From Pseudomonadota bacterium (lineage in GTDB: Bacteria; Pseudomonadota; Gammaproteobacteria; Burkholderiales; Ferrovaceae), in contig JAJZEH010000007.1 in NCBI GenBank assembly GCA_021805725.1, positions 130,028 to 194,027 of the forward strand: DNA of 64,000 bases, read 5' to 3'. The notes beneath the pieces are model-generated. The model made no database searches. It was not told the DNA's origin and saw only the letters and a list, made by a program, of their open reading frames with translations. The translations under genes were made by a program, and so were the position numbers. This document shows positions 8,484 through 17,540 of the stretch, one piece after another; the first letter of the stretch is position 1; every line of letters starts with the position of its first letter.

Positions 8484-9781
8484 TTCGCAAGCTGCCTGGT
8501 ACAGGACAAAATGGCATTAACCGCCTGCGCCGTGCCAATGGGTGGCAACGGACTGCCTTGCAGCCGGTCATCACGCCAGTCCTGGAAAATCCTGACCAAC
8601 ATTCGCTGTACCTCTTCATGTCGCTCGACTTCGGCCGCATAGCCACCGTGATCCAGGATCAGGCGGGTCAACTGCGGATTGATGTGCACCAATCCGACCA
8701 CTGGGCGTTCCGCCCACAGGTAATCGTAAAATTTTGACGGGATATATTCTGCGCAATCAGCTGTCGTACCGTGCAGCAACAAAAGGGCATCCACTTGATG
8801 CATGCGCTGCTGGATGCGCTCACGGCCTGAAAGCCGCGTGACCGGATCCCATTCCAGCCGCCCCTGATTCAGAAAATGCGTCTCCAGCCCATGCGTCCGG
8901 ATGGCCTGCTGTCCCGGTCCGTCGATAGCCCCACCGTAACAATGAACGAAGATGCGTTCAGCCATCTCTGGGTGAGCATCACGAAATTCAGCAAAAGCCT
9001 CTACCAGCGGCTGCAGGCTACGAACAGAGGAAAGCGAGCCGAAATGCCCAAGAACCAGATCTTTCCCCCTGGCATATGGAGCAGAGGCTTGCGGCGGCTC
9101 GGCGCCTGGCAATATAACCCGCCCCCGATCCCCCAACTCGGGATGTCGGCGTTTTGCGCTGGCCAGGGCCTGGTCGGTGAACCACCAGGCCAGGTCTGCG
9201 TACTCACAAATCATGCCTTCCAGCTTTGCCCAGAATTTAAGGTTTCGCGTTACAGGAACGGTGCCCGGAAACAGCATCGGATCATGAATTTCTGCAATCC
9301 AGCGAACGCCCGTGAGGCGTTTCAGCCAATAGCCAGCCCAATGGGCGGAATAGGCGCCACCCGTTGAATAAACCAGCGCCGGCCTGTATTTCAGGATGTA
9401 CCAGTAGCCTCGGGCGACCGCAGCTGGCGTCCAGGACCACTGACTTTGCAGGCCCACCAGGCCACGTTCCAGCAATATAAAAGGCAGCAGCAAGAGCGAA
9501 ATGGAACCCGTGACCAGTCGATAGCGCCAGTCTCGCCCCCATCGCAACGCAATCAGATGGCGCAAATCGAAGCGCAAACCGGAGGGTCCCCAGGGTAGCA
9601 GCTGAACGTGCTTGAAACGCCTGTCGCGCGTACCCGTCACGGCGCTCAGCACAACGGGTTCCACACCCGCAGCCATGAGGTGGGGTATCTTGTCGGTGAC
9701 GGTCAGGCTGGCTGCCCGGCCATCCATGTTGAAACCGTGGGATAAAATCAGCCAGCGCTCTGGGCCGGTGTCACGACTCAC
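8480..9781 (-). CDS. Glycosyltransferase, GT4/GT-B-like
   Basis: A 433-residue protein with a GT-B pattern. The N-terminal domain begins WLILSHGFNMDGRAASLTVTDK and has hydrophobic stretches around residues 85-115. The segment GGAYSAHWAGYWLKRLTGVRWIAEIHDP (about 140-168) is typical of GT4 enzymes. A C-terminal nucleotide-sugar domain follows, with LGHFGSLSSVRSLQPLVEAF and an acidic motif near YIPSKFYDYLWAERPVVGL. It is probably cytoplasmic or peripherally membrane-bound. It overlaps ntrX by four bases, so glycan synthesis here is translationally linked to a two-component system. The sugar donor is unknown. Confidence 0.82.
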   Translation of the reverse strand: MSRDTGPERWLILSHGFNMDGRAASLTVTDKIPHLMAAGVEPVVLSAVTGTRDRRFKHVQLLPWGPSGLRFDLRHLIALRWGRDWRYRLVTGSISLLLLPFILLERGLVGLQSQWSWTPAAVARGYWYILKYRPALVYSTGGAYSAHWAGYWLKRLTGVRWIAEIHDPMLFPGTVPVTRNLKFWAKLEGMICEYADLAWWFTDQALASAKRRHPELGDRGRVILPGAEPPQASAPYARGKDLVLGHFGSLSSVRSLQPLVEAFAEFRDAHPEMAERIFVHCYGGAIDGPGQQAIRTHGLETHFLNQGRLEWDPVTRLSGRERIQQRMHQVDALLLLHGTTADCAEYIPSKFYDYLWAERPVVGLVHINPQLTRLILDHGGYAAEVERHEEVQRMLVRIFQDWRDDRLQGSPLPPIGTAQAVNAILSCTRQLAK

Positions 9782-11043
9782 TCTTCTCCCCGCTGTGACG
9801 CCAGCCTGACGCCCAATTGTTTGAGCTTGCGATACAGGTGGGTGCGCTCCAGACCCACCCGTTCTGCAACCCTGGACATATTTCCCGCTTCCAGGCGGAT
9901 GTGATACTCAAAATAGGCTTTCTCAAACTGGTCGCGCGCCTCGCGCAACGGAAGGTCGAAGCCCGCCAGTTTGGCCGCCATGGGCGTGGCCCTGTCGAAC
10001 TGACTGGCCACTTTAGCCACATCATCGGCAATGATTTCAGAAGCCGTGGTGGTTAAGGCCAGGGTTCTCACGGCATTGGTCAGCGCAGGCAAATTTCCGG
10101 GCCAAGACATCTGCCGCAGCAAATTGAGCGCACCAGTACTCAGCGTTTTGACGGGAACCTCTCCTGCTTCCGTCATTCGGCTTAACAATGCCGTGGCAAT
10201 TTCAGGGATGTCTTCCGCGTGGTCACGCAACGGTGGAATCGTCATGATCAGGGCAGAGAGCCGTGTAACCAGTTCAGGATCCAACATCCTTTCCTGTATC
10301 AGCGTCGCCGCGGGGTGGCTGCTGGCGCAAACCAGACGGACGTGGTGCTTTTCAAGTTTGCCCAGCAATTGCGACAATCCTTTTTGTTGCGCCCTGGAAA
10401 GGTCGCTGATTTCAGCAATGAAGATCAAACCGCCCTGACATTCGGTCAATGGCTCAAATGGGTTCTCGGCCATCCATTGATTATCTGCCGGGGCAAACCA
10501 GGGCGTATTGGGTCTGTGCAGATGACGCGCTGCCAGCTCGACCCCGCAACCAGGCTCACCCACCAGTAATACCGGCGCATTATGGTTTGAAATTTGATCC
10601 AGACGACGGCGAAGATCACTGATCATCTGCCCCTTTCCCAACTGGATGCTCGAGAGCTCGGGACGGAATTCCGATTCTCCCTTTCGCAGGGCGCGTTCGA
10701 CCGTTGCCAGCAGTTTGGGAAGCGCTATGGGTTTTTCCAGAAAATCGAATGCCCCAATCCGAGTCGCCTCTACGGCAGTATCTACGGAAGCGTGGCCTGA
10801 CATCATGATGACCGGCATGTTGAGTTGCCCTGCAGAGCCCCATTCCCTGAGAAGGGTAATGCCGTCCATCTGAGGCATCCAGATGTCCAGCAAGACGAGG
10901 TCAGGACGCTCTTCCTGGCGCAACAGCCTGGCTTCCATCGCGTTGGCAGCCAGCTTGACCCGATAGCCCTCGTCACTGAGGATTTCGGACAACAGTTCGC
11001 GAATGCCGACCTCGTCATCGACTACGAGGATGTGATTTGCCAT
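9778..11043 (-). CDS. ntrX: NtrX-like response regulator with degenerate AAA+ domain
   Basis: A 421-residue response regulator paired with NtrY. The receiver domain (residues 1-120) has the acidic pocket Asp9/Asp10 and phosphoacceptor Asp53. The C-terminal Fis-type helix-turn-helix (about 388-413, MSRVAERVGLERTHLYRKL) would bind DNA. The central sigma-54 activator domain is shortened and broken. The Walker A position reads GEPGCGVE (162-169) with Val168 in place of lysine. The segment that should carry GAFTGA is missing. The Walker B-like stretch LIFIAEIS has Ala210 instead of aspartate. It therefore probably cannot hydrolyse ATP or remodel sigma-54 polymerase. Its start overlaps the ntrY stop by one base (TAATG). 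Confidence 0.88.
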   Translation of the reverse strand: MANHILVVDDEVGIRELLSEILSDEGYRVKLAANAMEARLLRQEERPDLVLLDIWMPQMDGITLLREWGSAGQLNMPVIMMSGHASVDTAVEATRIGAFDFLEKPIALPKLLATVERALRKGESEFRPELSSIQLGKGQMISDLRRRLDQISNHNAPVLLVGEPGCGVELAARHLHRPNTPWFAPADNQWMAENPFEPLTECQGGLIFIAEISDLSRAQQKGLSQLLGKLEKHHVRLVCASSHPAATLIQERMLDPELVTRLSALIMTIPPLRDHAEDIPEIATALLSRMTEAGEVPVKTLSTGALNLLRQMSWPGNLPALTNAVRTLALTTTASEIIADDVAKVASQFDRATPMAAKLAGFDLPLREARDQFEKAYFEYHIRLEAGNMSRVAERVGLERTHLYRKLKQLGVRLASQRGEE

Positions 11044-13199
11044 TAAGTATTCTCCGGTAGCGGGAGCAGGATGCTAATGATGGCGCCCCCCTGTTCCAAG
11101 TTGGACACCAGAATTTTGCCATGGTGTTCCTCAACAATCTTCTTGACGATGGGCAACCCCAGTCCCGTTCCTTTGCTTTTGGTGGTGACGTAGGGTTCAA
11201 AAATTCTACCCAGCAACTCTTCAGAAAATCCGTGACCGTTATCAAAAACGGACAGCTTGATCCAGTCACCCTGTTTTTCAGTCGCAACGGTAACGCGAGG
11301 ATCAGCCTGCCCCTGCAATGCGTCCAACGCATTCTGTACCAGGTTGTGGATCACCTGGCGCAGGCGTGTCACGTCGCCGTCCATCATGGGTAGTCCATCG
11401 GCCAGCTTGAGTTCGATTTTTTCCCCCATCGACTCATATAAAACCAGCACTTCCAGAATCAGTTTGTTGAGGTTGAGGCTACGGGTGGCCAGCTTGGAAG
11501 AGCGCGCGTATTCGCTGAAATCGTTGACCATGTTCTTGAGCGCATCCACCTGATTGATGATGGTTGCAGTGGAACGCTCCAGGATGTCCGACTCTGCTGC
11601 AGGAAGTTTTTCTCCCAACTTAAGTCGCATGCGCTCGGCCGCAAGCTGGATCGGCGTCAAGGGGTTCTTGATTTCATGAGCAAGGCGCCGCGCCACTTCG
11701 CCCCAGGCAGCATCACGCTGTGCCTGGACCATTTGGGTAATGTCATCAAACACCAGCACGTAATCTCCGCCGCCCTCGCCCGGAAGTCGCGTCCCGCGAA
11801 AATGGAGCTTGCGTTTGCCCGTGCCATCCATCCAATCTGCATTTCCCTCCCATGCCACATCCTGCGCCGCGTGGAACTGCTCAACCAGGTACTGCGCGAT
11901 GGGCTGCAGCTCAGGAACCGCCACGCCCCAATTTTCAAGCGGTACGCCGCTTGCCCGATCAACACCCAGCAGCTGATTTGCGCTGAGATTGGCACTCTTG
12001 AACTGAAATTGGGCATCGAAAACGATCACGCCTGTGGAAAGATTGGACAAAATGCTTTCCTGATAGGCCTTGGCCGCGGTCAGCCGTTCCTGATCACGCA
12101 AACGGTCGGCAGCGGCTTCATGCAACTGCTGCGTCATGGTATTAAAGGAACGAGTCAACGTGCCGAGCTCATCGTCACTGATCACCGGCGTCATCTTGGT
12201 ATAGTCCCCCGCACCAATGGCCTTGGTGCTTTCAGCCAGCGCTCCCAGAGGGGCGCCCAAACGCTCCGATATCACAAACGCCAAGGCAATGGCCGTCAGC
12301 AGCGTCAGTAACAGGGCAAGCGTCAAATTGAGCCCGTAAATCCGCTTCAACCCTGTCCGCGCCAGTAAGAGCTCCTGATATCCGCGGTAGGCTGCCTCGA
12401 CACTGTCCGCATCGGCAGCAAGCTCTCTCGACACGGGCTGCATCAACTGCAAGGCCCTCAAATCTTCGGAATAGGTCAACCGATTGACCGGAACAACCAC
12501 CCGCAAATAAAGCCCCTTTCCAGGAATGGTTTCCGCCATTTTATACGCCCGTTGAGAGCGAATCTGGTGGCTGATGGAAGCATTAATGGGAAGCGCATCA
12601 GGCATCGAGGCATCGTTGAGTCCGCTGGAGAATGCCAGCACCGTTCCAGACTTGGAAAACAGGGTTACTTCCTGGACGCCAAACTGCTCGCGCAAATGAT
12701 ATAAAAGCGTCGTCTCCTCCAGGGCTGAGGCATCCGCCAGCGCCAACGACATGGCTTCGCCCTTATGGGCCAAATCATTGAGCAGGCTGTCAAAAGTGGT
12801 TCGCCCCAAATCCAGTCCAGCAGTCAGTGCATTGTCCACGTTGACGTCAAACCAGGACTCAATGCTGTTCGACAAAAACCTTACGGACACGCCATAGACC
12901 AGGGTTCCCGGCAGCACCGCCATGAGGGCAAAAACCACCACCAATTTCAATGTCAGCTTGGAGCCAAAAACCCGGTCGCGCAATTTCCCATAGAGGGTCC
13001 ACAACTGGTAGGAAATCAAACCCAGTAACGCCAAGGCCACGCCGGCTCCCAAGGCCAGCAGGCGCGGGTAATGCTGCGAGAACAGCGAGGTATTTGCGGT
13101 TGCCGCCGAGAGCAGGTAGAGCAGGGCGCCCCCAGCCAGCACCACCAGGGCAACGACCCATTTCATGCGATGGAATGAAAACACCGGGGCCCATTTCAT
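11043..13199 (-). CDS. ntrY: NtrY-type sensor histidine kinase
   Basis: A 718-residue membrane histidine kinase, the likely partner of NtrX. N-terminal membrane helices cover about residues 12-110. A periplasmic sensor region runs to about 280, then another helix, a HAMP linker (ERLGAPLGALAESTKAI), a PAS domain around 375-480, and the kinase core. The phosphorylated histidine lies in ARRLAHEIKNPLTPIQ, and the ATPase part has DNGHGFSEELLGRIFEPYVTTK and GTGLGLPIV. NtrYX systems are known to respond to nitrogen or redox state. The signal here is not evident from sequence. It overlaps the DUF4390 gene by four bases and ntrX by one. Confidence 0.92.
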   Translation of the reverse strand: MKWAPVFSFHRMKWVVALVVLAGGALLYLLSAATANTSLFSQHYPRLLALGAGVALALLGLISYQLWTLYGKLRDRVFGSKLTLKLVVVFALMAVLPGTLVYGVSVRFLSNSIESWFDVNVDNALTAGLDLGRTTFDSLLNDLAHKGEAMSLALADASALEETTLLYHLREQFGVQEVTLFSKSGTVLAFSSGLNDASMPDALPINASISHQIRSQRAYKMAETIPGKGLYLRVVVPVNRLTYSEDLRALQLMQPVSRELAADADSVEAAYRGYQELLLARTGLKRIYGLNLTLALLLTLLTAIALAFVISERLGAPLGALAESTKAIGAGDYTKMTPVISDDELGTLTRSFNTMTQQLHEAAADRLRDQERLTAAKAYQESILSNLSTGVIVFDAQFQFKSANLSANQLLGVDRASGVPLENWGVAVPELQPIAQYLVEQFHAAQDVAWEGNADWMDGTGKRKLHFRGTRLPGEGGGDYVLVFDDITQMVQAQRDAAWGEVARRLAHEIKNPLTPIQLAAERMRLKLGEKLPAAESDILERSTATIINQVDALKNMVNDFSEYARSSKLATRSLNLNKLILEVLVLYESMGEKIELKLADGLPMMDGDVTRLRQVIHNLVQNALDALQGQADPRVTVATEKQGDWIKLSVFDNGHGFSEELLGRIFEPYVTTKSKGTGLGLPIVKKIVEEHHGKILVSNLEQGGAIISILLPLPENT

Positions 13200-13756
13200 G
13201 GCGAAACCGTCCAGCTCAAGGGTTTTGATGCCAGATTCCAGTCATTGGAAGACAGGGCATCCACCTGAAAAGGCTTGGGCAGTTGCGATACGTCCAGCCG
13301 CATTTGCGTACGGGCTTCGTAATGGCCTCCCTTTTTCATGCTTCCTGGATCCGCAATGCGGACTCCGTTTAGCCGGGTCAGGGCTTGCAGGGCATCCTTG
13401 AGGGTATTGAAACTGAGATAAAGGGATCCGATGGAAAACCGGTAAACCCGCATCAGCGGGTTGAAACTGAGGCGCCGCTCCTGGCGCAAATTGACAATAT
13501 CCTTATTGAACCAGTACCAACGGGGTTCAATAATTTCCATGGAAACGGTAAAAGTAAGGGAAACACCGCGGTTGAGCGCCTCTTCCAATGCCGGGGTCAG
13601 CTCCAGATCAAAATCCGCGTTCAGGAAATAGCCTTCCTCAGTGGCAGTCACCTCGGCATTACGAACGGAAATTCCCTCGGCGCGCACCGTGGCCACGCCA
13701 AGAAATAGAGCCCCAAACAGCATCAGCAGGAGGCTAAGTTTTTTGAAATATGGCAT
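13196..13756 (-). CDS. DUF4390 domain protein, exported
   Basis: A protein of 186 residues using the start at 13756 (MPYFKKLSLLL). That start gives a clear signal peptide, with a hydrophobic core and cleavage after VRA in GVATVRAEGISV. An upstream in-frame start at 13819 would place 21 extra residues before the signal and is less likely. The mature part matches the DUF4390 family that commonly sits beside ntrY in betaproteobacteria, for example MEIIEPRWYWFNKDIV and LSFNPLMRVYRFS. It is probably periplasmic; the function is unknown. It overlaps the rsmB 3' end by 23 bases and ntrY by four, so coordinated expression with NtrYX is likely. Confidence 0.85.
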   Translation of the reverse strand: MPYFKKLSLLLMLFGALFLGVATVRAEGISVRNAEVTATEEGYFLNADFDLELTPALEEALNRGVSLTFTVSMEIIEPRWYWFNKDIVNLRQERRLSFNPLMRVYRFSIGSLYLSFNTLKDALQALTRLNGVRIADPGSMKKGGHYEARTQMRLDVSQLPKPFQVDALSSNDWNLASKPLSWTVSP

Positions 13757-15014
13757 AGAAAAACCCATCATGCGCATGATCGGGGTAAATCTGTCCTTCA
13801 TGAAATAAAGGGTCTGCAATCAAAAGGGGCCGCGCTTCGGGATGTTTTACCTGGAAATTTTCCACCTGCCCCTGATTTTCTTCCCGGAAGATGGAGCAGG
13901 TGACATAAACCAGCCTTCCACCGCGGCGCACCACCTGCCACAAGGCTTCCAACAGCCGCTCCTGCGCCCCGACCAGCGCAGGAATGTCCTCGGCGCGACG
14001 CAACCATTTAATGTCTGGATGCCTTCTGACCACCCCCGATCCGCTACAAGGCGCGTCCAGCAACACACGGTCATAGTGGCTTCCATCCCACCAGGATTTG
14101 AGGTCACCAGCATCGGCAGCGAGGCACTGTGCCTCGAGATTCAAGCGATGCAGATTGGCCTCCACTTTTTTAATCCGCCCCGAATCCTTATCCAATGCAA
14201 GCAATTCGAGGCCGTTGCCGCGCTCGAGAATATGGCCGGTCTTTCCTCCTGGCGCTGCACATGCGTCCAGCACTCGTTGGTTGGGATGCAGCGCCAATAG
14301 CTCCGCAGCGTATTGCGCCGATGCATCCTGCACCGAAACATCGCCCTGGTCAAAACCCGGCAGCTGCTTTACGTTGACCGGTTCCGCAAGGATCAAGCCC
14401 TCGACGCCCACCGGGACGGATTCAATGCCTTCAAGTTTGAGCCGTGCCTGATACTGCTCCCGACTGCTGTTACGACGATTGACCCGCAGCGTCATGGGTG
14501 GGTGTGCCTGCGCTTCGCCAAGCAAGGCCTCCCAGCGCTCCGGATATTGCGCCCTGACTTTGTCGATCCACCATGTGGGGTGGCTAAACCTTCCCTCAGG
14601 CGTTTCGTGCGCAACTTTCAAAAATGCATCTCGCTGACGCAACAAGTTGCGTAGCACCCCGTTTACAAACCCTTTGGCGCTGGGAACCCCCAACAGGGCT
14701 GCAACTTCCACGGCATGGCTCACGACCGCGTGGTGAGCCACGCGCGTATGAAGTAATTGATAAGTGGCCACCATCAACAGCGCATCCAGCGGCGGCTCAG
14801 GTTTCTTTTTGGCAAAGAGCTGCTGCAGCACCCGCTCAATTTCCGTGCGATGGCGTAATACGCCGTACCCCACATCCTGCAATGAAGCGCGCTGGTGATC
14901 GGTCAGCTGGCCTTTTGCCTGTCCGCGCGCATCGGTCAAGGCATGATCAAGGTTTTTTCCACCCAACACCTGGGTCAGGGCTAATGTGGCCAATCGCTGA
15001 ATTTCGAGCATCAA
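13734..15014 (-). CDS. rsmB: 16S rRNA (cytosine-967-C5)-methyltransferase
   Basis: A 426-residue SAM-dependent enzyme that methylates C967 of 16S rRNA. The N-terminal NusB-like RNA-binding domain covers about residues 5-140. The Rossmann methyltransferase domain contains DACAAPGGKTGHIL for SAM binding, DAPCSGSGVVRRHPDIKWLR with one catalytic cysteine, and VYVTCSIFREENQ with the second. Length and domain order are those of E. coli RsmB. It overlaps fmt by four bases, continuing the def-fmt-rsmB order common in proteobacteria. Confidence 0.96.
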   Translation of the reverse strand: MMLEIQRLATLALTQVLGGKNLDHALTDARGQAKGQLTDHQRASLQDVGYGVLRHRTEIERVLQQLFAKKKPEPPLDALLMVATYQLLHTRVAHHAVVSHAVEVAALLGVPSAKGFVNGVLRNLLRQRDAFLKVAHETPEGRFSHPTWWIDKVRAQYPERWEALLGEAQAHPPMTLRVNRRNSSREQYQARLKLEGIESVPVGVEGLILAEPVNVKQLPGFDQGDVSVQDASAQYAAELLALHPNQRVLDACAAPGGKTGHILERGNGLELLALDKDSGRIKKVEANLHRLNLEAQCLAADAGDLKSWWDGSHYDRVLLDAPCSGSGVVRRHPDIKWLRRAEDIPALVGAQERLLEALWQVVRRGGRLVYVTCSIFREENQGQVENFQVKHPEARPLLIADPLFHEGQIYPDHAHDGFFYAIFQKT

Positions 15015-15943
15015 ACCCCCATTTGCTCGCCCAGTGCCACTGGAAAGCCCTTGATAAATTCACCCGCGGTCATGGGTTTTCCCCCTGCACGCTGCAACAT
15101 TCGCAGCGCCAACCGCCCCTCGCCACATGCCACGAAGACCCCGGCATCGTTCAGGGCCAGCACCGTTCCAGGTGCGGCGCCTGCCGGTTCTGGCACCGCC
15201 CGTGCCTGCCACACCTTGATCAATTCATCCCGCAAGAAGGTTCTGGATACCGGCGCGGGGTTGAACGCCCGCACGTCCCGCGCCAATTGCTCGGCAGTTT
15301 TTGTCCAATCCAGCAACGCTTCTGCTTTCGTGATCTTTTGTGCGTAAGTCACACCCGTGGCAGGTTGGGGTACCGGTTTCAGCTGTCCTGTCCGGATCCC
15401 TTCCAGCGCCTCGATGATCGTCCGTGCGCCCAGATCGGCCAGTCGATCATGCAGGGTATGGCAGGTGTCCTGATCCTGGATTGGACAGGGCCGTTCCAGC
15501 AATACGGCACCGGTATCCAGTCCTTGGTCCATTTGCATGATGCTGATTCCCGTGACCGCATCACCCGCCTGAAGTGCGCGTTGTATCGGTGCTGCACCAC
15601 GCCAGCGCGGCAGCAGGGAGGCGTGAATGTTAATGGCTCCACGGGGTGTTGCCCGCAGGATATCTTCGGGCAACAACTGACCATAAGCCGAAACCACCAT
15701 GACTTCGGCGGCGAAACCCTGAATCAGCGCCAGTGTTTCTGCAGATTTCAAGGTTGCCGGCTGATATACCGGCACATGGGCTGCCAAAGCGACCCGTTTG
15801 ACCGGGCTGGGCAGGACCTTGAAGCCCCGGCCTCCCGGCCGGTCAGGCTGGGTCAGGACCGCAACCACCTGGTGTCCCGCAGCAATCAACGCCTCCAGAC
15901 TGCGCGCGGCAAATTCCGGGGTTCCTGCAAATACCATGCGCAT
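15011..15943 (-). CDS. fmt: Methionyl-tRNA formyltransferase
   Basis: A 310-residue cytoplasmic enzyme that formylates Met-tRNA(fMet) using 10-formyltetrahydrofolate. The N-terminal formyltransferase domain begins [13 protein letters not shown]. It contains VVSAYGQLLPEDIL and INIHASLLPRWRGAAPIQRAL with the catalytic Asn/His region, followed by MQMDQGLDTG. The C-terminal tRNA-binding domain starts near residue 205 (AQKITKAEALLDWTKTAEQL). The start overlaps the def stop by one base (TAATG). Length matches E. coli Fmt (315). Nothing unusual was seen. Confidence 0.97.
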   Translation of the reverse strand: MRMVFAGTPEFAARSLEALIAAGHQVVAVLTQPDRPGGRGFKVLPSPVKRVALAAHVPVYQPATLKSAETLALIQGFAAEVMVVSAYGQLLPEDILRATPRGAINIHASLLPRWRGAAPIQRALQAGDAVTGISIMQMDQGLDTGAVLLERPCPIQDQDTCHTLHDRLADLGARTIIEALEGIRTGQLKPVPQPATGVTYAQKITKAEALLDWTKTAEQLARDVRAFNPAPVSRTFLRDELIKVWQARAVPEPAGAAPGTVLALNDAGVFVACGEGRLALRMLQRAGGKPMTAGEFIKGFPVALGEQMGV

Positions 15944-16446
15944 TACAACGTTTCCCGGGCTCGTTTACGTAACTTGGTTTTAATGCGGTTTTGTTTGAGC
16001 TGGGACAGGTACTCCACAAAGACTTTACCATCCAGGTGGTCCATTTCGTGCTGGATGCAGGTGGCCAGGAGTCCTTCGGCCTCTAGCGTAAAGAGCTTGC
16101 CCTCACGATCCAGCGCCTCCACCACGATTCGTTCCGAGCGCGTGACCCGGTCATAAATTCCAGGTACTGAAAGGCAGCCTTCCTCTCGTTCCTGGCTTCC
16201 ATCCTTCGATATGAGCTTTGGATTGATGAAGACTTGCAGGTTGTGTTGTCCTTCGGACACATCCAGAACAATCAAGCGCTTATGCACATTGACCTGGGTG
16301 GCGGCAAGGCCAATGCCCACCGCAGCGCGCATGGTTTCAGCCATGTCGTCCACCAGCTTGCGGACTTGTGCGTCCACCTCGGCAACGTCGGTTGCCCGGG
16401 TATGCAGACGAGGGTCTGGATAATGAAGTATGGGGAGAAGCGCCAT
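15943..16446 (-). CDS. def: Peptide deformylase
   Basis: A 167-residue metalloenzyme that removes the N-formyl group from new proteins. All three family motifs are present: [18 protein letters not shown] with the metal-binding cysteine, and [11 protein letters not shown] with the HExxH-type pair. The start at 16446 ([14 protein letters not shown]) fits the family. A possible upstream start at 16518 would add 24 residues with no family match. It opens the long minus-strand operon and faces dprA across 71 bases. Confidence 0.96.
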   Translation of the reverse strand: MALLPILHYPDPRLHTRATDVAEVDAQVRKLVDDMAETMRAAVGIGLAATQVNVHKRLIVLDVSEGQHNLQVFINPKLISKDGSQEREEGCLSVPGIYDRVTRSERIVVEALDREGKLFTLEAEGLLATCIQHEMDHLDGKVFVEYLSQLKQNRIKTKLRKRARETL

Positions 16447-16517
16447 AATAAAGCCTATTTCCGACAGTATTCCTGCCTCAAGGATACTATTATAGCGGTC
16501 CTGACCGGAGAGCCCCA

Positions 16518-17495
16518 TTGAAAGCTGTATCAGCCCCAGGCCCTGATCCCCTGCTTCGCTGTTTTACTCCCGAGCAAGCCGCCAAAACCCGGGATTGGCT
16601 GACGCATTCGGAAAACCATTTCATCCTTCAGGAAGAGGAGGGCTACCCCGCGTTGCTGAAGGAACTCTCCGATCGTCCCGATTACCTGTTCGTCAAAGGA
16701 AACCCCGCCTTGCTGTCCCATCCCATGCTGGCCATCGTGGGCAGCCGTAACGCCACGCGACAGGGCTGCCTTGACGCCGAGGCATTCGCCGAGGCGCTCT
16801 CCCATGCGGGAATCACCATTGTCAGCGGCCTTGCTGAAGGCATTGATGCAGCCGCCCATCGCGGTGCGTTGCGCGGCAAAGGCAGTACGATTGCCGTGAT
16901 TGGGACCGGGGCAGATCGCGTTTATCCCGCCAGTAACAGGCGTCTGGCGCAGGATATTGCAGCACGGGGCGCCATCATTACCGAGTTTGCGCTGGGTTCT
17001 CCGGCTCAAAAATGGCACTTTCCCAAACGCAACCGAATCATTGCCGGAATCTCCATGGGTTGCCTGGTGGTTGAGGCCAGCCTGACCAGCGGCTCCATCA
17101 TCACGGCACGCCTTGGATTGGAGGAGGGTCGTGAAATTTTTGCCATTCCTGGGTCGATTCATTCGCCATTTTCAAAGGGCTGTCATCGCCTGATCCGTGA
17201 TGGCGCCAAACTGGTGGAAACGGCGCGGGACATTCTGGAGGAACTGCGTTATCAAATACCCGACCTCGCGATGAGCGCCCCCGAACCACCTCCCGTGATC
17301 GCGGAGCTTCCCGAAAATTCGCAATCCGTACTGAATGAATTGATTCAGGGTCCACTGTCTCTGGATCAAATTTGTCACCGTACCGGCTTGACGACCGGAC
17401 AGGTATCCCTCATGCTGACCTCGCTTGAGCTCTTCGGCCAGATTTCAGTATTGCCGGGCGGCCGTTATCAGCGACTGGATTTCGGGCGGCGTTGA
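16518..17495 (+). CDS. dprA: DNA-processing protein DprA, short N-terminus
   Basis: A 325-residue protein that loads RecA on single-stranded DNA during natural transformation. The start is TTG at 16518, preceded by GGAG with seven bases of spacing. The Rossmann-like DNA-binding core is complete: [62 protein letters not shown] and [14 protein letters not shown]-terminal winged-helix domain covers about residues 258-320. Only about 45 residues precede the core, so most of the usual N-terminal SAM-like domain is absent. The upstream frame stops at 16449 and offers no ATG or GTG to restore it. It is followed by smg and topA. Confidence 0.93.
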   Translation: MKAVSAPGPDPLLRCFTPEQAAKTRDWLTHSENHFILQEEEGYPALLKELSDRPDYLFVKGNPALLSHPMLAIVGSRNATRQGCLDAEAFAEALSHAGITIVSGLAEGIDAAAHRGALRGKGSTIAVIGTGADRVYPASNRRLAQDIAARGAIITEFALGSPAQKWHFPKRNRIIAGISMGCLVVEASLTSGSIITARLGLEEGREIFAIPGSIHSPFSKGCHRLIRDGAKLVETARDILEELRYQIPDLAMSAPEPPPVIAELPENSQSVLNELIQGPLSLDQICHRTGLTTGQVSLMLTSLELFGQISVLPGGRYQRLDFGRR

Positions 17496-17540
17496 CCGCA
17501 CTCCGCCTGAAGTGATTCATCATTCTAAGGGGCGGTACTC

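Noticed and set aside
13757..13819. Upstream start for the DUF4390 protein at 13819
   Set aside because: It would place 21 charged residues before the signal peptide, whereas the start at 13756 gives a standard signal peptide.
14624..16156. Open frame of 510 codons on the plus strand opposite fmt and the ends of rsmB and def
   Set aside because: Antisense shadow; Arg/Cys/His-rich product with no domain, while fmt and def on the minus strand have all family motifs.
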